From Rhodospirillaceae bacterium (GTDB taxonomy: Bacteria > Pseudomonadota > Alphaproteobacteria > Reyranellales > Reyranellaceae), in the NCBI GenBank assembly GCA_009772935.1, contig WOUR01000014.1, positions 62,001 through 126,000 on the forward strand: DNA of 64,000 bases, in the 5' to 3' direction. The stretch's first letter is position 1, and every line of letters starts with the position of its first letter. Both the position numbers and the translations under genes were made by a program. This document shows, one piece after another, positions 49,258 through 59,235 of the stretch. A model generated the notes under the pieces. The model saw only the letters and a list, made by a program, of their open reading frames with translations, made no database searches and was not told where the DNA came from.

Positions 49258-50172
49258 CTACCTGGAGGGCGACGACACTTTGAAGTCGCCGGCCGCCTCG
49301 TAGACCTTGACGACGGCGGCGTCATCCAGCTTGCCGTGACCGGCGCCCGCCGCCGCGATGAAGAGCTGGTGGGCCGCGGCTGCCAGCGGCAGCGGCAGGC
49401 GCAGCTCGTGGCCCGTATCGAGCACCAGGCCTAGATCCTTCACGAAGATCTCGACGGCCGACAGCGGCGTGTAGTCGTCGTCGAGCATGTGCGGCACCCT
49501 GTTGCCGAACATCCAGGAATTTCCCGCGCTCGCCGAAATCACTTCATAGACTGCGCGGGTATCGGCACCGGCCTTGGCGGCGAGCGCCATCGCTTCCGCC
49601 GCCGTGGCGATATGCACGCCGGCCAGGAGCTGGTTCACCGTTTTCACCAGAGAACCGATACCGGCCTTGTCACCCAGGCGAAAGACTTTCGCCGACGTCG
49701 CGGACAGGATCGACTCGGCCGCAGCGAAGGCTCCCGCATTCCCGGAGGACATGAAGGTGAGTTCACCAGATTCGGCGCGCGCCCGTCCGCCCGACATCGG
49801 CGCATCCAGCAGCGAATGGCCGGTTGCCGCGAGACGCTCGTCGAGCTCGCGGACGAAGGTGGCCGGGCAGGTGGCGCACTGCATGACGAGGCCGCCCTTG
49901 CGAAGCGTGCCGACGGCACCGCCTTCGCCATAGAGGACCGTCTGGACTTGCTGGGCGTTGACGACGGCCACGACCACGACGTCGGCGACCTTCGCGGCTT
50001 CGGCCGGCGAGGCGGCTGTCGTACCGCCGGCCGTCACGAAGGCCTCGCGCGCGGTGGCGCTCGGGTCGACGCCGATCACCTTGTGGCCGTGCTTCAGCAG
50101 GTTCTTGGCCATGCCGAGGCCCATCGAGCCCAGGCCGACGAAGGCGACGACGGGTGTGTTCTTGTCGGTCAT
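49258..50172 (-). CDS. ltnD: L-threonate dehydrogenase-like NAD-dependent oxidoreductase
   Basis: A 304-residue beta-hydroxyacid dehydrogenase. The dinucleotide motif is VAFVGLGSMGLGMAKNLLK, the substrate motif DAPMSGGRARAESG, and the catalytic Lys lies in LVKTVNQLLAG. Within this operon the best match in role is LtnD, which oxidises L-threonate or D-erythronate/D-threonate at C2 or C3 before kinase and aldolase act. Other possibilities are 3-hydroxyisobutyrate or tartronate semialdehyde reductase. The otnI gene ends 3 bp upstream. Confidence 0.88.
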   Translation of the reverse strand: MTDKNTPVVAFVGLGSMGLGMAKNLLKHGHKVIGVDPSATAREAFVTAGGTTAASPAEAAKVADVVVVAVVNAQQVQTVLYGEGGAVGTLRKGGLVMQCATCPATFVRELDERLAATGHSLLDAPMSGGRARAESGELTFMSSGNAGAFAAAESILSATSAKVFRLGDKAGIGSLVKTVNQLLAGVHIATAAEAMALAAKAGADTRAVYEVISASAGNSWMFGNRVPHMLDDDYTPLSAVEIFVKDLGLVLDTGHELRLPLPLAAAAHQLFIAAAGAGHGKLDDAAVVKVYEAAGDFKVSSPSR

Positions 50173-50175
50173 GGA

Positions 50176-50961
50176 TCAGGCCTTGATTCCGTACTTGGCG
50201 GCCCAGCCGAGGCCGGCGCCGGTGGTCGTCTTCGGCTTGTATTCAAGGCCGACGTATCCGTCGTAGCCCAGCCGGTCGAGCACATCGAGCAGGTAGAGGT
50301 GGTTTACCTCGCCGATGTCGGGCTCGTTGCGATCGGGATTGCCCGCGATCTGCACGTGCGAGGTGATGGGGAACAGGCGCTCCATGCGCTTCTGCAGATC
50401 GCCCTCGGTGACCTGCAGGTGATAGAGATCGAGCTGCAGGCGAAGATGCGGCGCGCCGACCTCGTCAATGATCGCCTTCACCTGGTCGGTTGTGTTGGTG
50501 AAGTAGCCAGGAATGTCGCGGTGGTTGATCGGCTCCAGCACGATGGTGATTCCCGCCTTGGCCGTGCGGTCGCAGATCTTCTTCAGGTTCGAGATGAAGG
50601 TGCGGTGCATCGCCTTCACGTCGGCACCGGGCGCGATCATGCCGGACATGACGTGCAGGGTTCGGCACTCCAGCGCCTGCGCATAGTCCAGCGCCTTGTC
50701 GATGGCGGCGGCGAATTCGGCCTCGCGGCCCGGCAGGGCGGCAAGTCCGCGCTCGCCCTTGCTCGCATCGCCCGGCGGCAGGTTGAACAGCGCCTGGGTG
50801 AGCTTGTACTTCTTTAGTTCAGCGGCGATCTCGGCGGCCGGCGCTTCATAGGGGAACAGGATTTCGACGGCCTCGAAGCCGTGCGCGGCCGCTGCACCGA
50901 AGCGCTGCAGGAACGGCACTTCCTGGTAGATCCAGGAAAGATTGGCGGCGAGTTTGGGCAT
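50176..50961 (-). CDS. otnI: 2-oxo-tetronate isomerase / hydroxypyruvate isomerase family
   Basis: A 261-residue TIM-barrel protein of the xylose-isomerase-like family. It begins MPKLAANLSWIYQEVPFLQR, the usual hydroxypyruvate isomerase opening, with likely metal residues in VLEPINHRDIPGYF, QLDLYHLQ and HVQIAGNPDR. In the oxidised-tetronate route OtnI converts 2-oxo-tetronate to 3-oxo-tetronate. It lies between the aldolase and ltnD genes, in a compact operon. Confidence 0.88.
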   Translation of the reverse strand: MPKLAANLSWIYQEVPFLQRFGAAAAHGFEAVEILFPYEAPAAEIAAELKKYKLTQALFNLPPGDASKGERGLAALPGREAEFAAAIDKALDYAQALECRTLHVMSGMIAPGADVKAMHRTFISNLKKICDRTAKAGITIVLEPINHRDIPGYFTNTTDQVKAIIDEVGAPHLRLQLDLYHLQVTEGDLQKRMERLFPITSHVQIAGNPDRNEPDIGEVNHLYLLDVLDRLGYDGYVGLEYKPKTTTGAGLGWAAKYGIKA

Positions 50962-50973
50962 TCTTCGGTCCGA

Positions 50974-51621
50974 TCAGGAAGGGAAGGCTTCTTCGACGTC
51001 GCGCACCTGGGCGTCCGAGAGCGTGCGCAGCTTGAAGCCCTGCAGCAGCAGGTGGAGCTTGGCCGTCTCCTCCAGCTCCTCGATCGAGGCGGAGGCGGCC
51101 GACAGCGAGGTCCCCGCGACGACGGGCCCGTGATTGGCCAGCAGCACGGCGCGATGGCCCTTGGCATAGTCGCGAATGGCGTCGGCCAGTTTGGGATCGC
51201 CAGGCTTGAAGTAGGGCACCAGCGGCAGCTTGCCGACACGCATCACGAAGTAGGGCGTGATCGGCGGCAGGGTGGTCTCGGCATTGTGGTGGCAGGACGG
51301 ATCGAGGCAGGAGATCGCCACCGCATGCGTGCAATGGAGATGCACGATGGCGCCGTCCTTGGGCCGCACGTCGTAGACCGAGCGATGCAGCAGGGCTTCC
51401 TTGGTCGGTGGGTCGCCCGCGACATGCTTGCCCGAGAGGTCGATCCTGGAGAGTTGGCCGGGCTCGAGCTCGCCCAGGGAAGAGTTAGTCGGCGTCATCA
51501 GCCAGCCGTCGGCGATCCTCGCGCTGATGTTGCCGGAGGTGCCGGGGCAAAGGCCGCGCGCGGCGAGCTTGGCGCCCAGCGCGCAGATCTGCTCGCGAAT
51601 CCTGGTTTCTTCGGTGCTCAT
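50974..51621 (-). CDS. otnC: Class II aldolase/decarboxylase for 3-oxo-tetronate 4-phosphate
   Basis: A 215-residue class II aldolase/adducin-family protein. GLCPGTSGNISARI, TPTNSSLGEL, the zinc motif VHLHCTHA and the further metal histidine in LLANHGPVVAG are present. In this context it should be OtnC, which decarboxylates 3-oxo-tetronate 4-phosphate to dihydroxyacetone phosphate. ATG 51621 overlaps the OtnK stop (ATGA); the open frame upstream is a shadow. Confidence 0.9.
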   Translation of the reverse strand: MSTEETRIREQICALGAKLAARGLCPGTSGNISARIADGWLMTPTNSSLGELEPGQLSRIDLSGKHVAGDPPTKEALLHRSVYDVRPKDGAIVHLHCTHAVAISCLDPSCHHNAETTLPPITPYFVMRVGKLPLVPYFKPGDPKLADAIRDYAKGHRAVLLANHGPVVAGTSLSAASASIEELEETAKLHLLLQGFKLRTLSDAQVRDVEEAFPS

Positions 51622-52874
51622 ATCTTGTCGAATGCCTTGGTGAAGAAATCGGGAGCGCCGAAGTTGCCGGACTTCAACGCCAGCAGGAGCGGTCTGGCGC
51701 CCACGGATGCCGTCCACGGCACGCCGGGATCGATCTCGGGGCCGATGCGCAGCGCCGCCACGTCAAGGGCGCTCACGACGGCGCCGGAGGTCTCCCCGCC
51801 TGCCACTACAAGGCGGCCGATGCCGGCATCCACCAGGCCACGTGCCAGCGCCGCCATGGTCTTCTCGATCGCCCGGCTCGATTGTTCGATGCCGTACTTG
51901 GCTTGCAATGCCTTCACCGCCTCGGGCGTGTCGCTGGCCGACAGCAGGATCGGTTCGTTGCCAAGTCTCCCCCTGGCCCAGTCGAGCGCCTTGCCGGCGA
52001 CATCCTCGCCGCGGCAGATCGCATCTGTATCGAGCGCCAGATGAGCGCCCTTGAAGGCTCTGATCTGGCCGAGGGTGGCGGCCGAGCAGGAGCCGGCGAG
52101 CACCGCCGCGGCGCCCTCGATCTTCGGCAGCGTGTCGGCGCCGGATCGATGAGCCATCAAGCCGCGGCGGCGATAGGCGGCCGGCAAGCCGAGCGCGACA
52201 CCCGAGCCGCCGGTGACCAGCACGTCGTCGCCGATCGCTTCGCCGATGATGCCGAGATCGGTGTCGGCCACCGCATCGACCACGACGTGCCGCACGCCGT
52301 CGGCCGCGAGCCTGTCGAGCGACTCGCGCAGCACGGCCGATCCCGACTGCACCTGCTTCAGCGCCACGAGGCCCACCTTGTGCGGCGTCTGCCGCGCCAG
52401 CACGCGCACCAGGCTGGCATCCGTCATCGGCGTCAGCGGATGGTGTCTCATGTGCGAGTCCGAGAGCAGCACGTCGCCCACGAACAGGTGGCCGAAGAAG
52501 ATCGTACGGCCGTTCACCGGAAAGGCCGGGCAGTAGATCGCCTGCCGGACCTTCAGCGCGTCGAGCAGTGCGTCGCCGACCGGCCCGATGTTGCCGGCGT
52601 CGGTCGAATCGAAGGTCGAGCAATACTTGAAGAAGAAGCGCATGCAGCCCGCGGCCTGCAACGCCTTCAGCGCGTCGAGCGATTGCGCAACCGCCTCGGC
52701 TGCGGCGATCGAGCGTGTCTTGAGCGCGACGACGACGGCATCGACATCGTCGGGAATCGTGCCCTTTGCCGGCACGCCGATCGTCTGGATGGTGCGCATG
52801 CCGCCCTTGACGAGCATGCCTGCGATGTCGGTCGCGCCGGTGAAGTCGTCGGCGATCACTCCAAGAATGGCCAT
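51618..52874 (-). CDS. otnK: 3-oxo-tetronate kinase (four-carbon acid sugar kinase, DUF1537)
   Basis: A 418-residue kinase of the DUF1537 family. It opens ILGVIADDFTGATDIAGML with the diagnostic DDFTGATD, has YCPAFPVNGRTIFFGHLFVG, and a C-terminal nucleotide-binding half with VAGGETSGAVVSAL. It phosphorylates 3-oxo-tetronate. It is the first gene of the otnK-otnC-otnI-ltnD-pyk run; a GFA gene lies 8 bp upstream on the same strand. Confidence 0.92.
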   Translation of the reverse strand: MAILGVIADDFTGATDIAGMLVKGGMRTIQTIGVPAKGTIPDDVDAVVVALKTRSIAAAEAVAQSLDALKALQAAGCMRFFFKYCSTFDSTDAGNIGPVGDALLDALKVRQAIYCPAFPVNGRTIFFGHLFVGDVLLSDSHMRHHPLTPMTDASLVRVLARQTPHKVGLVALKQVQSGSAVLRESLDRLAADGVRHVVVDAVADTDLGIIGEAIGDDVLVTGGSGVALGLPAAYRRRGLMAHRSGADTLPKIEGAAAVLAGSCSAATLGQIRAFKGAHLALDTDAICRGEDVAGKALDWARGRLGNEPILLSASDTPEAVKALQAKYGIEQSSRAIEKTMAALARGLVDAGIGRLVVAGGETSGAVVSALDVAALRIGPEIDPGVPWTASVGARPLLLALKSGNFGAPDFFTKAFDKI

Positions 52875-52882
52875 GTGCGACC

Positions 52883-53302
52883 CTAGGCGATCACGGTTGC
52901 GGGCATCCAGAACTTTCGGCGCCGGGAACGCCGTCGAACCTCGTCCTCGCCATCATAGTGGTGCAACGGCGGTGCAGCATCGAAGGCGTCGCGGATGTCG
53001 AGGGAGTTGACGTTGACGATGCCTATGGCGCCGTTCTCCTCGGGCATCACGGCACCGACATAAGTGCCGCAACGGGCACAAAGCAGATAATCGGTGATGC
53101 CGAGGCCGAAGCGGTAGCGTGACAGGGCATTTGGTGCGCTGCGAAATGCAACAGTACCACCCGGATCGCCCATCGTGCGGGCGCCGTGGCGGCGGCAGAA
53201 GCTGCAGGCGCAGCGGCCGACCCGCATTTCCTCGGGCTTCTTGTCGGTGGTGAGCGCGATCCTGATCGCGCCGCAGTGGCAGGAGCCGGGATAGGTCGTC
53301 AT
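52883..53302 (-). CDS. GFA-domain (glutathione-dependent formaldehyde-activating-like) protein
   Basis: A 139-residue zinc-binding protein. The Cys motifs SCHCGAI, CACSFCRRHG and LCARCGTYVG match the GFA/CENP-V fold, with two zinc sites. The family binds glutathione adducts or other small thiols; activity unproven here. It overlaps the end of glycerate kinase by four bases (ATGA) and precedes otnK, so it looks like part of the same operon. Confidence 0.88.
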   Translation of the reverse strand: MTTYPGSCHCGAIRIALTTDKKPEEMRVGRCACSFCRRHGARTMGDPGGTVAFRSAPNALSRYRFGLGITDYLLCARCGTYVGAVMPEENGAIGIVNVNSLDIRDAFDAAPPLHHYDGEDEVRRRSRRRKFWMPATVIA

Positions 53303-54576
53303 GGCGCGATCAGGGTGACCCTGAAATCGTTGACGTTGGTCCGCGTCGGCCCGGTGATCAGGCTATCGCCCAGCAGCTCGAAGAAGCCGTGCCCGTCATT
53401 GTCGTCGAGCATGGCCTGCGGATCGCGGCCGTTCGCACGCGCGCGCGCCAGCGTGTCGGGCGTGAAGACTGCGCCGGCAATATCCTCCGCACCATCGACG
53501 CCATCGGTGTCGGCCGACAGGCCCCAGATGCCGGGCGCGCCGCCGGCGGCGATGGCCTGTGCGAGCAGATATTCGACGTTGCGGCCGCCGCGGCCCTTGC
53601 CGCGCACCGTGACGGTGGTCTCGCCGCCGGAGAGGATCGCCACCGGCTTGCCACCGCGCTTCGCGATCTCGATGGCCCGCCGCGCATGCTTGGCGCCCAG
53701 CTCGCGCGCCTCGCCCTCGAGATTGTCGCCCAGCAAGACCACCTCGACGCCATGTTCCTTCGCGACGGCGGCGGCGGCTTCGAGCGAGCGCCTGGGCGTG
53801 GCCACCATGATCGTCTCGACCTTGGCGAGGCGTGGATCACCGGGCTTCGGTGTCTCCTCGATACGGCCGGCGGCGCCTTCCTGGAGATGCTTGAGCACGG
53901 AGGCCGGCGGATCGATCCGGTATTTCGCGAGCACGGCCAGGGCATCAGCGAAGGTCGTCTTGTCTGCGACAGTGGGGCCGGAGCCGATGACGCCGGGGTC
54001 ATCATTCGGTACGTCGGAGATCAGCCACGACAGGACACGCGCCGGCTGGGATGCGATCGCGAGCCGGCCGCCCTTGATCGCAGAGAGATGCTTCCGCACC
54101 ATGTTCATCTCGACGATGTTGGCGCCCGACTTCAGCAGCGCGCGGTTGACGTCCTGCTTGTCGTTCAGGGTGAGGCCGGGGGCCGGCAGGGCGAGCAGCG
54201 CCGAGGCGCCGCCGGAGATCAGGCAAAGCACAAGGTCGTCCGCGCTCAGTCCCTGGACTCGCTCGTAGATGCGACCGGCGGCCTCTCGGCCCTTGTCGTC
54301 AGGCACGGGATGCGCGGCCTCGACGATCTCGATCCGCTTGCAGGTCTCGCCGTAGCCGTAGCGCGTCACCACCAGCCCTTCGAGCGGATGCGGCCACTGG
54401 TCCTCGACGGCACGCGCCATGGCGGCACTCGCCTTGCCGGCGCCGATCACGATGGTGCGACCCTTCCGGGGCTGGAGCTTCGCGATATAGGGAGCAAGGC
54501 AGGTGGCGGGGCGAGCGGCGGCGAGGGCGGCATCGAAGAGGGCGCGGAGCAGGGCGCGGGCGTCGGCATCTTTCAT
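53299..54576 (-). CDS. Glycerate 2-kinase (DUF4147/MOFRL)
   Basis: A 425-residue glycerate kinase of the GckA/TtuD type, making 2-phosphoglycerate from glycerate and ATP. IVIGAGKASAAMARAVE at about 36-52, LCLISGGASALLALP and VAILSGGETTVTVRGKGRGG (MOFRL motif region) are diagnostic. Product enters lower glycolysis and is turned over by pyruvate kinase of the same region. It starts the long leftward operon glycerate kinase-GFA-otnK-otnC-otnI-ltnD-pyk and is divergent from the N-formylglutamate amidohydrolase gene. Confidence 0.92.
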   Translation of the reverse strand: MKDADARALLRALFDAALAAARPATCLAPYIAKLQPRKGRTIVIGAGKASAAMARAVEDQWPHPLEGLVVTRYGYGETCKRIEIVEAAHPVPDDKGREAAGRIYERVQGLSADDLVLCLISGGASALLALPAPGLTLNDKQDVNRALLKSGANIVEMNMVRKHLSAIKGGRLAIASQPARVLSWLISDVPNDDPGVIGSGPTVADKTTFADALAVLAKYRIDPPASVLKHLQEGAAGRIEETPKPGDPRLAKVETIMVATPRRSLEAAAAVAKEHGVEVVLLGDNLEGEARELGAKHARRAIEIAKRGGKPVAILSGGETTVTVRGKGRGGRNVEYLLAQAIAAGGAPGIWGLSADTDGVDGAEDIAGAVFTPDTLARARANGRDPQAMLDDNDGHGFFELLGDSLITGPTRTNVNDFRVTLIAP

Positions 54577-54605
54577 TTGCCCGATCTTCGCACTATAGGG
54601 GCGCG

Positions 54606-55379
54606 ATGCAACCGTTGCTCCGGCCGGGTGATCCGCCGCCGTTCTCCGTCTTCAACGAACAGGGGCGGGCGCCGCTGTTGCTGCTCTGCGATCACGCGAG
54701 CAAGGCGGTGCCGCAGGCGCTGGGCGATCTCGGCATTCCCGAGAGCGAACTGGCGCGGCACATCGGCTGGGACATTGGCGGCCTCGATGCGGCGATCGAA
54801 CTGGCCACGGTGCTCGACGCGCCGCTGGTCGCCTCCGGCTATTCGCGTCTGGTCATCGACTGCAACCGCTGGCCGGGCGGCGAGGGCTCGACGCCGGAGA
54901 TCAGCGACGAGACGGTCATCCCGGTCAACAAGGATCTGACCAAAGAGCAGGTCGATGCCAGGGCCGAGGCCTGCTTCTGGCCCTATCACCGCGAGGTCGA
55001 CCGGCTGCTCGATGCGATGACCGACGGCGGGCGCACGGTCTGCCTGCTCGTGGTGCACAGCTTCACGCCGGTAATGAAGGGCTTCGTGCGTCCCTGGCAT
55101 GTCGGCGTTCTGTGGAACGACGATTCACGTCTGCCCGAGCCGCTGCTGGAAGAGCTGCGCCGCGATCCCTCGCTCGTGGTCGGCGACAACAAACCCTATT
55201 CGGCGCGCGCATCTTACGAATACACGCTGACTGCCCATGCGCGACCGCGCGCGCTGCCGCATTGTTCGCTCGAGGTGAGACAGGACCTGATGGGTATGCC
55301 GGACGATGCCCGCGCCTGGGGCCGGCGGCTCGCGCCCGCGATCTCTGCCTCCATCAAAAAGGCCCTCGCGTCTGGTTAA
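54606..55379 (+). CDS. N-formylglutamate amidohydrolase
   Basis: A 257-residue FGase (HutG-type family). LLLCDHASKAVPQALGDLG, with the metal-binding Asp/His, HIGWDIGG, SRLVIDCNR and VVHSFTPVM are the family motifs. It hydrolyses N-formylglutamate or a similar N-formyl compound. No hut genes are near, so a role outside histidine degradation is possible. Transcribed divergently from glycerate kinase across 29 bp. Confidence 0.88.
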   Translation: MQPLLRPGDPPPFSVFNEQGRAPLLLLCDHASKAVPQALGDLGIPESELARHIGWDIGGLDAAIELATVLDAPLVASGYSRLVIDCNRWPGGEGSTPEISDETVIPVNKDLTKEQVDARAEACFWPYHREVDRLLDAMTDGGRTVCLLVVHSFTPVMKGFVRPWHVGVLWNDDSRLPEPLLEELRRDPSLVVGDNKPYSARASYEYTLTAHARPRALPHCSLEVRQDLMGMPDDARAWGRRLAPAISASIKKALASG

Positions 55380-55436
55380 TCGGGACGCCCGGGCCTATAT
55401 CCGCACCTGGAATTCAGTCCTCACTTCCGGGAGCCG

Positions 55437-55736
55437 ATGATGGACGACAAGACCCGCACGGAACTCGAAGCCGCCGCCTTCCGGCGTCTGGTGTCGCACC
55501 TTCAGGAGCGGACCGACGTCCAGAACATCGACCTGATGAACCTGGCCGGCTTTTGCCGCAACTGCCTGTCGCGCTGGTATCGCGAGGAAGCCGGCAAGCA
55601 GGGCATCGAGATCGCCGATCCCAAGGCCCGCGAGATCGTCTACGGCATGCCCTACGACGAGTGGAAGACGAAGTTCCAGAAGGACGCCTCGGCCGACCAG
55701 AAGAAGGCCTTCGACAAGGCCCACAAGCACGGCTGA
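55437..55736 (+). CDS. DUF1244 family protein
   Basis: A 99-residue protein of the alphaproteobacterial DUF1244 family, mainly helical. AFRRLVSHLQERTDVQNIDL and AGFCRNCLSRWYREEA (with a conserved Cys pair) mark the family. Function unknown. The start could be either of the two consecutive ATG codons. The MarR gene converges, its stop lying 5 bp away. Confidence 0.88.
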   Translation: MMDDKTRTELEAAAFRRLVSHLQERTDVQNIDLMNLAGFCRNCLSRWYREEAGKQGIEIADPKAREIVYGMPYDEWKTKFQKDASADQKKAFDKAHKHG

Positions 55737-55741
55737 AGGGC

Positions 55742-56335
55742 CTAGCCGGGCCAGGTGTCGATCGCTTCGGCGAAGCGGGAGAGTTCTTCCAGAAGGCGCT
55801 TCTGGCCGTCGTCGCCCAGCTTCTGCAGGCGGCTCCGCTGGACGTCGAAGACGCGGGGGATGGCCTCGTTGATGACGGCTTCGCCCGACGCCGTGAGCTG
55901 GACCCGGAGGGTCCGGCGGTCGCTCGGCTCGGCGAGTCGGGCGATCAGGTTCTGTGATTCCAACTTGTTCAACCTGCTGGTCAATCCCGCGCCACTGAGA
56001 AGCAGCGACTGCACGAGCTGCTTGGGCGTGAGGCAGTAGGGTGAGCCGGCGCGCCGCAGGGCGGTCAGCACGTCGAACGTGCCGCGGTTCAGCCCGAACG
56101 GAACCAGCGCTTCCTCGATGAAGGCGGTGCACTGGATCTGGATCCGCGCGATCAGGCCGTAGATCTGCACCGGACTGGTGTCGATGTCCGGCCGCTCGGC
56201 GCGCCACTGCGAGAAGATGGCATCGACCTGGTCGCGCGCCGCCCGGGCCTGGGCCGTCGGTCGCCGGCCCGGTCTCTGCGGCTTCCCGATTGCGGTCTCC
56301 GGGTGGCCTTCGATTGCCGGCTTGCCGCTGCCCAT
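55742..56335 (-). CDS. MarR family regulator of the ABC/monooxygenase locus
   Basis: A 197-residue winged-helix protein with a 60-residue extended N-terminus. LNRGTFDVLTALRRAGSPYC, the recognition helix SLLLSGAGLTSRLNKLESQN and wing ARLAEPSDRRTLRVQLTASG are MarR-type. ATG 56335 is preceded by GGAGG and is preferred over two upstream in-frame starts. It is the last gene of the ABC operon, 37 bp after the permease. The matching operators are probably the TCATTC-GATATC-GAATGA palindromes at 59017 and 59178, so it likely controls both divergent units. Confidence 0.88.
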   Translation of the reverse strand: MGSGKPAIEGHPETAIGKPQRPGRRPTAQARAARDQVDAIFSQWRAERPDIDTSPVQIYGLIARIQIQCTAFIEEALVPFGLNRGTFDVLTALRRAGSPYCLTPKQLVQSLLLSGAGLTSRLNKLESQNLIARLAEPSDRRTLRVQLTASGEAVINEAIPRVFDVQRSRLQKLGDDGQKRLLEELSRFAEAIDTWPG

Positions 56336-56372
56336 CGTTCCTCCGTTGAAGACCGTCATTGCACGCGCGGGT

Positions 56373-57134
56373 TCAGGGCGTCCAGTCGACGACCCGGCGC
56401 TCGATCCACTCGATGCCATGGAAGAGGGCGATGCTGAGCAGGGTCAACAGAGCGATGGCAGCGAAGGCGAGCGGGGTTTGCGACTGCGACGTCGAGATCA
56501 GGATGAGATAACCGAGCCCCTCCTGCGCCGCCACGAACTCGCCGATGACCGAGCCGATGACGGCGAAGGTCACGGCCACCTTGCAGCCGGTGAAGAAGTG
56601 CGGCAGCGCTACGGGGATCCGAAGGCGCCGGAAGATCATGTGCTGCGACGCGCCGAGCGAGCGCATCAGGTCGAGCATCGTGCGTGGGGCGGCTTCCAGG
56701 CCGGCGATCAGGTTGACCAGGATCGGGAAGAAGCAGACCAGGATGACGATCACGATCTTCGGCCATTCGGACAGACCGAGCCACAGGATGATCAGCGGAG
56801 CCACGGCGACCTTGGGCACCGACTGGAGGCCGAGCAGGATCGGATAGAGCAGCCTGCGGGCGGTCGCGTTCAGGGCGATGAGCACCGCCAGCGGCAGGGA
56901 GAGCGCGATGGCGAGCCCGAAGCCTACGAGGGTTTCACGCAAGGTCACGAGGCTGTTGAAGCCGAGCTCCGGCGCCCATTTCAGCGCCGTCCTGCCGATC
57001 TCGGTCGGGGCCGGCAGAATCCAGGCGGGAATGGCGAAGACGCGGACGGACACTTCCCAGGCGACCAGCAGCGCCAGATAGACCGCCGGGATGGTGGCGC
57101 GGTCGGCGAAGCGCGAGGAGGAAGACGACTTCAT
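56373..57134 (-). CDS. ABC transporter permease (SsuC/TauC/ThiX type)
   Basis: A 253-residue inner-membrane subunit with six TM segments. The EAA-type loop is visible as DLMRSLGASQHMIFRRLRIP (about 163-182) and the segment ILVCFFPILVNLIAGLEAAP is typical of the SsuC family. It pairs with the ATPase 3 bp upstream and the SBP gene before that. Confidence 0.9.
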   Translation of the reverse strand: MKSSSSSRFADRATIPAVYLALLVAWEVSVRVFAIPAWILPAPTEIGRTALKWAPELGFNSLVTLRETLVGFGLAIALSLPLAVLIALNATARRLLYPILLGLQSVPKVAVAPLIILWLGLSEWPKIVIVILVCFFPILVNLIAGLEAAPRTMLDLMRSLGASQHMIFRRLRIPVALPHFFTGCKVAVTFAVIGSVIGEFVAAQEGLGYLILISTSQSQTPLAFAAIALLTLLSIALFHGIEWIERRVVDWTP

Positions 57135-57137
57135 CGT

Positions 57138-57952
<815 letters not shown>

Positions 57953-57956
<4 letters not shown>

Positions 57957-58930
57957 TCGACGAAGCCCGGCGCGTAGAGCTGCGACGGCTGCACCGGTGA
58001 CTTCAGGGTGAAGTTAGCCGACATGACCTCGACGGTTCCCGCGATGCTCTTGGCGTCGATGCGGCCCAGCGGCTGACCGGGAACGGTCGCGAGCTCGCCG
58101 ACGAGCTTCGTCTCGCCCTCGATGATCGCCGGCGCCAGTTCCTTCTGGTACTTGGCCATGATGGCGGCAGCCTCGGCCGGGTTGGCGAAGGCGTCCTTCA
58201 TGCCCTTGATCGTTGCCTTGACGAAGGCCCGCACCAGTTCGGGCTGCTTGGCGATCGTCTCTTCCGAGGCGATCAATCCGTTGCCGTAATAGTCCAGGCC
58301 CGAATCCTTGTAGGCGATGCGGACCGTTTCCTTCGGTGCGATCGCCGCCGCGATCAGCGGCTCGCCCACCGAGAACTGGCCGATCGCATCGACCCGGCCG
58401 TTGGCGAGCAGGGAGGGCAGGGCGGAGCCTTCCGCGACGACCCACTTCACCTTGTTGGCGTCGATGCCGGCTGCCTTGGCGAAGGCGGGGAAAAGCAGGC
58501 GGACGGAGCTCGATGCGGTATCGGCGATGGTCTTGCCTTCGAGATCCTTGGGTGAGGCGATGCCCGATCCCTTGACGCCGAAGATGGCCTGCGGCGGCCT
58601 GGCATAGACGATCGAGACCAGCTTCACCGGCACACCGTCATTGCCGCGGGCCAGCACCAGCGAGCCCGCGTCGGCAAAGCCGATGGTCGCGAGGCCGGCG
58701 GCCACCTTCTTGATCGCATCGGCCGAGCCCTGTCCGCGCAGGAACGTTACGTCGAGGCCGGCTTCCTTGTAGTAGCCCTTCTCGCGGGCGACGTAGAAGT
58801 AGGCGTGCCGCCCGTTGAAGCCGAAGTCGGTGATGAAGTTCACATCGGTCGCGCGAGCCGGTGCCGCACTGGCGCCGGCCATGCCGGCGACGAGGCCGAG
58901 TGCCGCGGCGAGACGTCCAAGCAATTTCAT
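57953..58930 (-). CDS. ABC transporter substrate-binding protein (NMT1/THI5-like)
   Basis: A 325-residue periplasmic receptor with signal peptide (MKLLGRLAAALGLVAGMAG, cleavage near ARA-TD). FGFNGRHAYFYVAREKGYYK, GLDVTFLRGQGSADAIK and FADAGSLVLARG belong to the NMT1/THI5 fold, which binds pyrimidines, sulfonates, nitrates or aromatic acids. It is the first gene of the importer operon; an operator palindrome lies 86 bp upstream. Ligand unknown, but the divergent monooxygenase suggests an aromatic or N-heterocyclic compound. Confidence 0.9.
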
Positions 58931-59235
58931 AGATCACATCCTCGGTTCGAACTGGGAAGGCCCCCGGCAGGCTGCGGCGCCATCGCCGCCATTGAGCGTC
59001 CCGATACCCTTGCATATTTCATTCCATATCGAATGAAAAGTAGGGATCGGTTTGGGCCAAGTTCCTTTGGGGATGCTCATCTATTGGTCAGAATGCCAAT
59101 GGTGCGGCATTTATTAAGGCAAATTGCATTTTTGGAGATCTGGCGGCCTCCTGCGAGGGAGGCGCTGGCGCCTCTATTCATTCGATATCGAATGATTTAG
59201 GAATGGGCATCGGAGATGGTGGCGAGGTGAGGCGG
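58931..59235. promoter_or_regulatory. Divergent control region between ABC importer and FAD monooxygenase, with two palindromes
   Basis: This 305-bp gap holds no gene I can support. Palindrome 1 is TTTCATTC-CATATC-GAATGAAA (59017-59038); palindrome 2 is TCATTCGATATCGAATGA (59178-59195), a perfect 18-bp repeat. They share the half site TCATTC and are 159 bp apart centre to centre, one near each divergent gene. Operators of the MarR protein encoded at 55742-56335 are the simplest reading. Confidence 0.75.
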
